This document shows positions 12,000-15,420 of a stretch of 15,420 bases of DNA, piece after piece. Position 1 is the stretch's first letter, and each line of letters starts with the position of its first letter. The translations under genes and the position numbers were made by a program. Source of the stretch: an uncultured Clostridia bacterium (GTDB taxonomy: Bacteria > Bacillota > Clostridia > Oscillospirales > Acutalibacteraceae); the NCBI GenBank assembly GCA_947171615.1, contig CAMVYG010000032.1:1-15420 (forward strand), given 5' to 3'. The notes beneath the pieces were generated by a model, which ran no database searches, had not been told where the DNA came from, and saw only the letters and a list, made by a program, of their open reading frames with translations.

Positions 12000-14351
12000 A
12001 TGGATAAAAACTATAAAGCCTTAGAGCTTGATAAAATTTTAGAAATGGTGGCAAAAGAGACCACCTGTGAGGATGCTGCAGAGCAGGCGAGAGCCATTAA
12101 GCCTGCTTATACCGCGGCGGAGACCCGTTACTTATTGGAGGAAACCGACGCCGCTTTTGTGCTGATGGCAAAATTTGGCGCGCCTTCCTTTTACGGCCTG
12201 AAAAATGTGACCAACGCACTGCGCCGGGCCCAGGCAGGAGGCGGGTTAGGCTTCCGGGAGCTTCTGGATATTGCCGGAACCCTTCGTGCCATTCGTTCTC
12301 TGTCCCAATGGCACGGGAAAAGCGAGGGAATGCAGAACGCCCTTTCCGGCAGATTTACCATCTTATCTCCCAATAAGTATTTGGAAGAAAAAATTTTTAC
12401 CTGTATTTTGAACGAAGAGGAAATGGCGGACGGGGCTTCTCCCGCTCTTGCCTCCATTCGGCGGAAGATCCGTAACGTCTCCGCCCGGGCAAGAGACCAG
12501 CTGGATAAGCTGATCCATTCCCAGTCCCACCAGAAGCATTTGCAGGAAAGCATCGTCACCCAGCGGGGCGGGCGGTATGTGGTGCCGGTCAAGGCGGAAT
12601 TCCGCAGTGAAATTCCCGGCCTGGTACACGATACCTCCTCCAGCGGGGCTACGGTGTTTATTGAACCCATGAGCGTGGTGGAAGCCAATAATGAAATTCG
12701 GGTGCTTGAGTCTGATGAGCAGGACGAAATTCACCGCATTTTGCTGGAGCTTTCCGGGGAAGCGGGAGAATTTGCGGATTCCGCCATTGAAAGCTATGAG
12801 TACGCCGTGCAGCTCAATGTGATCTTTGCCAAAGCCCAGGTGGCCTATCGAATGAAAGCGGTAGTGCCGGAGATCGATGAGCGGGGCCGCACCCTGCTGG
12901 AGCAGGCCCGCCATCCGCTGATCGATAAGGAAAAGGTAGTACCCACCGATATTTCCCTGGGAGAAAGCTTTGATACCCTGATCATCACAGGCCCCAATAC
13001 CGGCGGTAAAACCGTTGCCCTGAAAACCCTGGGGCTTCTCACCTTAATGGCCATGTGCGGGTTGATGATCCCGGCAGGGGAAAAAAGCCGCATTGCGGTG
13101 TACCGGCACATTCTGGCGGATATTGGAGACGAGCAGAGCATCGAGCAGTCTCTTTCCACCTTTTCCGCCCACATGACAAATATCATCCGCATTTTGGAGC
13201 TTGCCGGGGAGGACAGTCTGGTTTTGTTAGACGAGCTGGGCGCGGGCACCGACCCCATTGAAGGAGCGGCCCTGGCGGCAGCAGTGATCGAGGAGCTGCG
13301 GCTGAAGGGAGCAAAGCTTGCCTGTACTACCCACTACGCGGAGCTGAAGGCCTATGCCTTGCAGACGGAGGGCGTGGAAAACGGCTGCTGCGAGTTTGAC
13401 GTTGCCACCCTGCGGCCTACCTACCGGCTGTTGATCGGAATTCCCGGTAAGTCCAACGCTTTTGCCATTTCCCGGCGGCTGGGCATGGAGGAGCGCATTG
13501 TTGACCGGGCGCGGGCGCTGGTCTCTCAGGAAAGCAGCGCATTCGAGCAGGTGGTGGGCAGGCTGGAGGAAAGCCGAAGAAAAATGGAAGACGAGATGGA
13601 GGCGCTGCGTGCCTCTTCTCTTCAGGCGCAAAGAAGCGCCGAGCAGGCGGAAAGCGCAAAGGCACAGGCAGAGGAGCAGGCGAAAAAGGAGATCGACAGG
13701 GCCCGGCAGGAGGCGGCCCTGATCGTCCAGAAGACACGCCAGCAGGCAGACGCCCTCCTCAATGAGCTGGACGAGCTGCGCCGCAGGAAAAATAAAGCTC
13801 TGTCCGCAGAGGAAAAAGCCCGACTGCGTTCCGGCATGAAAAATCTGGAGCTCAGCTCCGACCCTGTGCGAAAGCGGAGCAACGAGGGATATACCCTGCC
13901 TCGTGTCCTTGTGCCGGGAGACAATGTGCTGATCTTCGATATCGATAAAAACGCCACTGTGCTGGAAGCGCCTAAGGACGGAACGGTCCTGGTGCAGGCG
14001 GGGATCATCAAAACCAGAGTGGCGCTTGAAAACTTGCGCCTGCTGGGAGAAAAACAGAAGCAGAAGCAGCAGGGCCGCACCGTGACTCGCTCCGTTTCCT
14101 CCGCCGATACCTCCAGCAGCCTGGATCTGCGGGGTATGAATACGGAAGAGGGGCTAATGGAAGTGGATTCCTTCCTGGACCGGGTTTCCCGAATGCACCT
14201 TTCCCAGGCTACCATCATTCATGGCAAAGGAACCGGGGTGTTGCGCACCGCCGTGCAGCAGCATCTGCGGAAATGTCCTCAGGTAAAGTCTTTCCGGTTG
14301 GGCGTTTACGGAGAAGGCGAAAGCGGCGTGACCATTGTGGAATTGAAGTGA
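12000..14351 (+). CDS. mutS2: Endonuclease MutS2
   Basis: MutS-family ATPase of 783 residues with a C-terminal Smr domain. MutS2 proteins lack the mismatch-recognition domain; they act on recombination intermediates and, in B. subtilis, on collided ribosomes. The N-terminal core/clamp helices span about 1-290. Walker A is GPNTGGKT (331-338), and Walker B is LVLLDE (407-412) in LVLLDELGAGTDP. A long Glu/Lys/Ala-rich coiled coil lies at about 510-620. The Smr domain is at about 705-783, with LDLRG (708-712) and HGKGTG (741-746), and ends VTIVELK. ATG 12000 follows AGGAG by 5 bases. It begins 89 bases after recO; a GATAGC/GCTATC inverted repeat lies in that gap. Confidence 0.97.
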   Translation: MDKNYKALELDKILEMVAKETTCEDAAEQARAIKPAYTAAETRYLLEETDAAFVLMAKFGAPSFYGLKNVTNALRRAQAGGGLGFRELLDIAGTLRAIRSLSQWHGKSEGMQNALSGRFTILSPNKYLEEKIFTCILNEEEMADGASPALASIRRKIRNVSARARDQLDKLIHSQSHQKHLQESIVTQRGGRYVVPVKAEFRSEIPGLVHDTSSSGATVFIEPMSVVEANNEIRVLESDEQDEIHRILLELSGEAGEFADSAIESYEYAVQLNVIFAKAQVAYRMKAVVPEIDERGRTLLEQARHPLIDKEKVVPTDISLGESFDTLIITGPNTGGKTVALKTLGLLTLMAMCGLMIPAGEKSRIAVYRHILADIGDEQSIEQSLSTFSAHMTNIIRILELAGEDSLVLLDELGAGTDPIEGAALAAAVIEELRLKGAKLACTTHYAELKAYALQTEGVENGCCEFDVATLRPTYRLLIGIPGKSNAFAISRRLGMEERIVDRARALVSQESSAFEQVVGRLEESRRKMEDEMEALRASSLQAQRSAEQAESAKAQAEEQAKKEIDRARQEAALIVQKTRQQADALLNELDELRRRKNKALSAEEKARLRSGMKNLELSSDPVRKRSNEGYTLPRVLVPGDNVLIFDIDKNATVLEAPKDGTVLVQAGIIKTRVALENLRLLGEKQKQKQQGRTVTRSVSSADTSSSLDLRGMNTEEGLMEVDSFLDRVSRMHLSQATIIHGKGTGVLRTAVQQHLRKCPQVKSFRLGVYGEGESGVTIVELK

Positions 14352-14364
14352 GGAGGGAAACGTC

Positions 14365-15039
14365 ATGAAACAGGAGGAATACCAGGAGCTCACAGCCTAT
14401 ATGCAGGACTGTATGTCCGACGCCGCTCATGATAAAGAACATGTTTGGCGGGTGTTAGGCTATGCTCTGAAGCTGGCGGGAGAGCTGAAAGAACCGGTGG
14501 ATTACGATTGCCTGATCACAGCCTGCCTGCTTCATGATATTGGACGTGCAGCCCAGTTCAAAGATCCTTCGTTGGATCATGCCGCCGTGGGAGCTGATAT
14601 GGCCGCGGTGTGGCTCGCGGAACACGGATATTCCCCGGAGTTTTGCCAGGCGGTTCGCAGCGCCATCCGCTCACACAGATACCGTACCGGCGGCAGGGCG
14701 CAAAGCATTGAAGCTCAGCTGCTGTTCGATGCGGACAAGCTGGATGTGTGCGGAATTATGGGGTTGTTTCGCACGATCTCCTATTGCGACCATGTAGGAG
14801 AGCCCTATTATACGGTAGGGAAAGATGGGCTGGTAGAATTTACCGCGTCTACAGAAGCTTCCGTGGTGCAGGAATATTGCTACAAGCTGCGCCACGTGGG
14901 GGAGCGGCTTTATACCGATGGAGCGAAGCGTTTGGCGGAAGAGCTTTCTCATCAGCTTGACACAGCGGTGAATTCCGTGGTACAACAGGCGAACTTTGCC
15001 CGCGCAGGTCTTGCGGAACTGGAAAATCTCCTGCTATAG
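14365..15039 (+). CDS. HD domain metal-dependent phosphohydrolase
   Basis: A 224-residue HD-superfamily protein resembling the small stand-alone phosphohydrolases of the YpgQ/YedJ type, some of which hydrolyse nucleoside triphosphates. Candidate metal ligands are H26 (DKEHVWRV), H57-D58 (LLHDIGR) and D124 (LFDADKLDVCG). DHAAVGADMA (71-80) and IRSHRYR (101-107) are further conserved blocks. The last 70 residues are a helical tail ending in ARAGLAELENLLL. ATG 14365 follows AGGAGGG by 7 bases and lies 13 bases after the mutS2 stop, so the two are cotranscribed. No membrane or regulatory domain is present. The substrate cannot be told from the sequence. Confidence 0.92.
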   Translation: MKQEEYQELTAYMQDCMSDAAHDKEHVWRVLGYALKLAGELKEPVDYDCLITACLLHDIGRAAQFKDPSLDHAAVGADMAAVWLAEHGYSPEFCQAVRSAIRSHRYRTGGRAQSIEAQLLFDADKLDVCGIMGLFRTISYCDHVGEPYYTVGKDGLVEFTASTEASVVQEYCYKLRHVGERLYTDGAKRLAEELSHQLDTAVNSVVQQANFARAGLAELENLLL

Positions 15040-15084
15040 CAAGTCGCTGCAAAATTTGAAATTAAGGAAAGAAGGGCATGCAGG

Positions 15085-15396
15085 ATGATCCTAGGGTTTA
15101 AAATGAAGCTCTATCCCGGTATGGAAGCGGAATATGAGCGTCGCCACGCAGAGCTGTGGCCGGAAATGAAAGAGATGATCCATGAATACGGCGGCAGAAA
15201 TTATACCATTTTTCTGGATCGGGAAACGCTTACCCTGTTCGGCTCTCTGGAAGTAGAGGACGAAGAAACCTGGCAGAAAAGCAGTGATACGACCATCTGC
15301 CGAAAATGGTGGGATTACATGGCGGACCTCATGGAGACAAACCCGGATCACAGCCCTGTCAGCATTCCCCTGAAGCAGGTATTTCATCTGGACTGA
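15085..15396 (+). CDS. rhaM: L-rhamnose mutarotase (RhaM family)
   Basis: Small cytoplasmic enzyme that interconverts the alpha and beta anomers of L-rhamnose, supplying the form used by the isomerase. The 103-residue length equals that of E. coli RhaM (104). Tyr17 and His21 in EYERRH correspond to the catalytic Tyr and His of E. coli RhaM. The family blocks HAELWPEM, YTIFLD, CRKWWDYMADLM and NPDHSPVS are all visible and close to the E. coli sequence, ending QVFHLD. ATG 15085 follows AAAGAAGGG by 8 bases. It stands 45 bases after the HD gene and is the last gene of the window; other rhamnose genes could follow beyond 15420. Related DUF718-type proteins may act on other sugars. Confidence 0.92.
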   Translation: MILGFKMKLYPGMEAEYERRHAELWPEMKEMIHEYGGRNYTIFLDRETLTLFGSLEVEDEETWQKSSDTTICRKWWDYMADLMETNPDHSPVSIPLKQVFHLD

Positions 15397-15420
15397 AATG
15401 GAGACAAAACGTTTTTGTAC

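Overview
The window looks like chromosome from a spore-forming clostridium, probably of the Ruminococcaceae/Oscillospiraceae type. The reasons are the Bacillus/Clostridium gene order yqfC-yqfD-phoH-ybeY-dgkA-era-yqzL-recO, the sporulation genes ylbJ, yqfC and yqfD, a Firmicutes MutS2, strong purine-rich Shine-Dalgarno sites, frequent GTG/TTG starts and moderately high GC. This placement is inference from content; no rRNA or other marker is present.

Layout. 1-1439: the tail of a RibD/DHFR-like reductase, then aspartate kinase (lysC). 1440-3881: a looser accessory stretch. It holds two copies of a 126-137 bp palindromic dispersed repeat, an unrecognised 64-residue protein behind a hairpin leader, and a minus-strand pair made of a small P-loop kinase and a patatin-like phospholipase. 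3882-4816: trmB, with its own sigma-A promoter, meets a small four-cysteine protein across a bidirectional terminator; the small protein's leader carries seven tandem heptamers. 4915-7653: sporulation block, with ylbJ (minus) divergent from yqfC-yqfD (plus) and a candidate sigma-E promoter between them. 7676-11910: housekeeping run phoH-ybeY-dgkA-era-yqzL-recO behind a sigma-A promoter (ribosome and rRNA maturation, lipid phosphorylation, recombination repair). 12000-15396: mutS2, an HD phosphohydrolase and an L-rhamnose mutarotase.

How the genes relate. YlbJ, YqfC and YqfD belong to the mother-cell sporulation programme in Bacillus. PhoH, YbeY and Era act around rRNA maturation and the 30S subunit. 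RecO and MutS2 act in recombination and in resolving stalled translation or recombination structures. The c-di-AMP phosphodiesterase gene pgpH and the cytidine deaminase gene cdd, which sit in this cluster in B. subtilis, are absent here.

Most of the window is conserved core. The least explained parts are the repeat family with its variable but still paired tip hairpin and its apparent donation of a -35 box, the SD-overlapping leader hairpin, the heptamer array in a 5' leader, and the long yqzL/recO overlap. I found no clear new multi-gene system.
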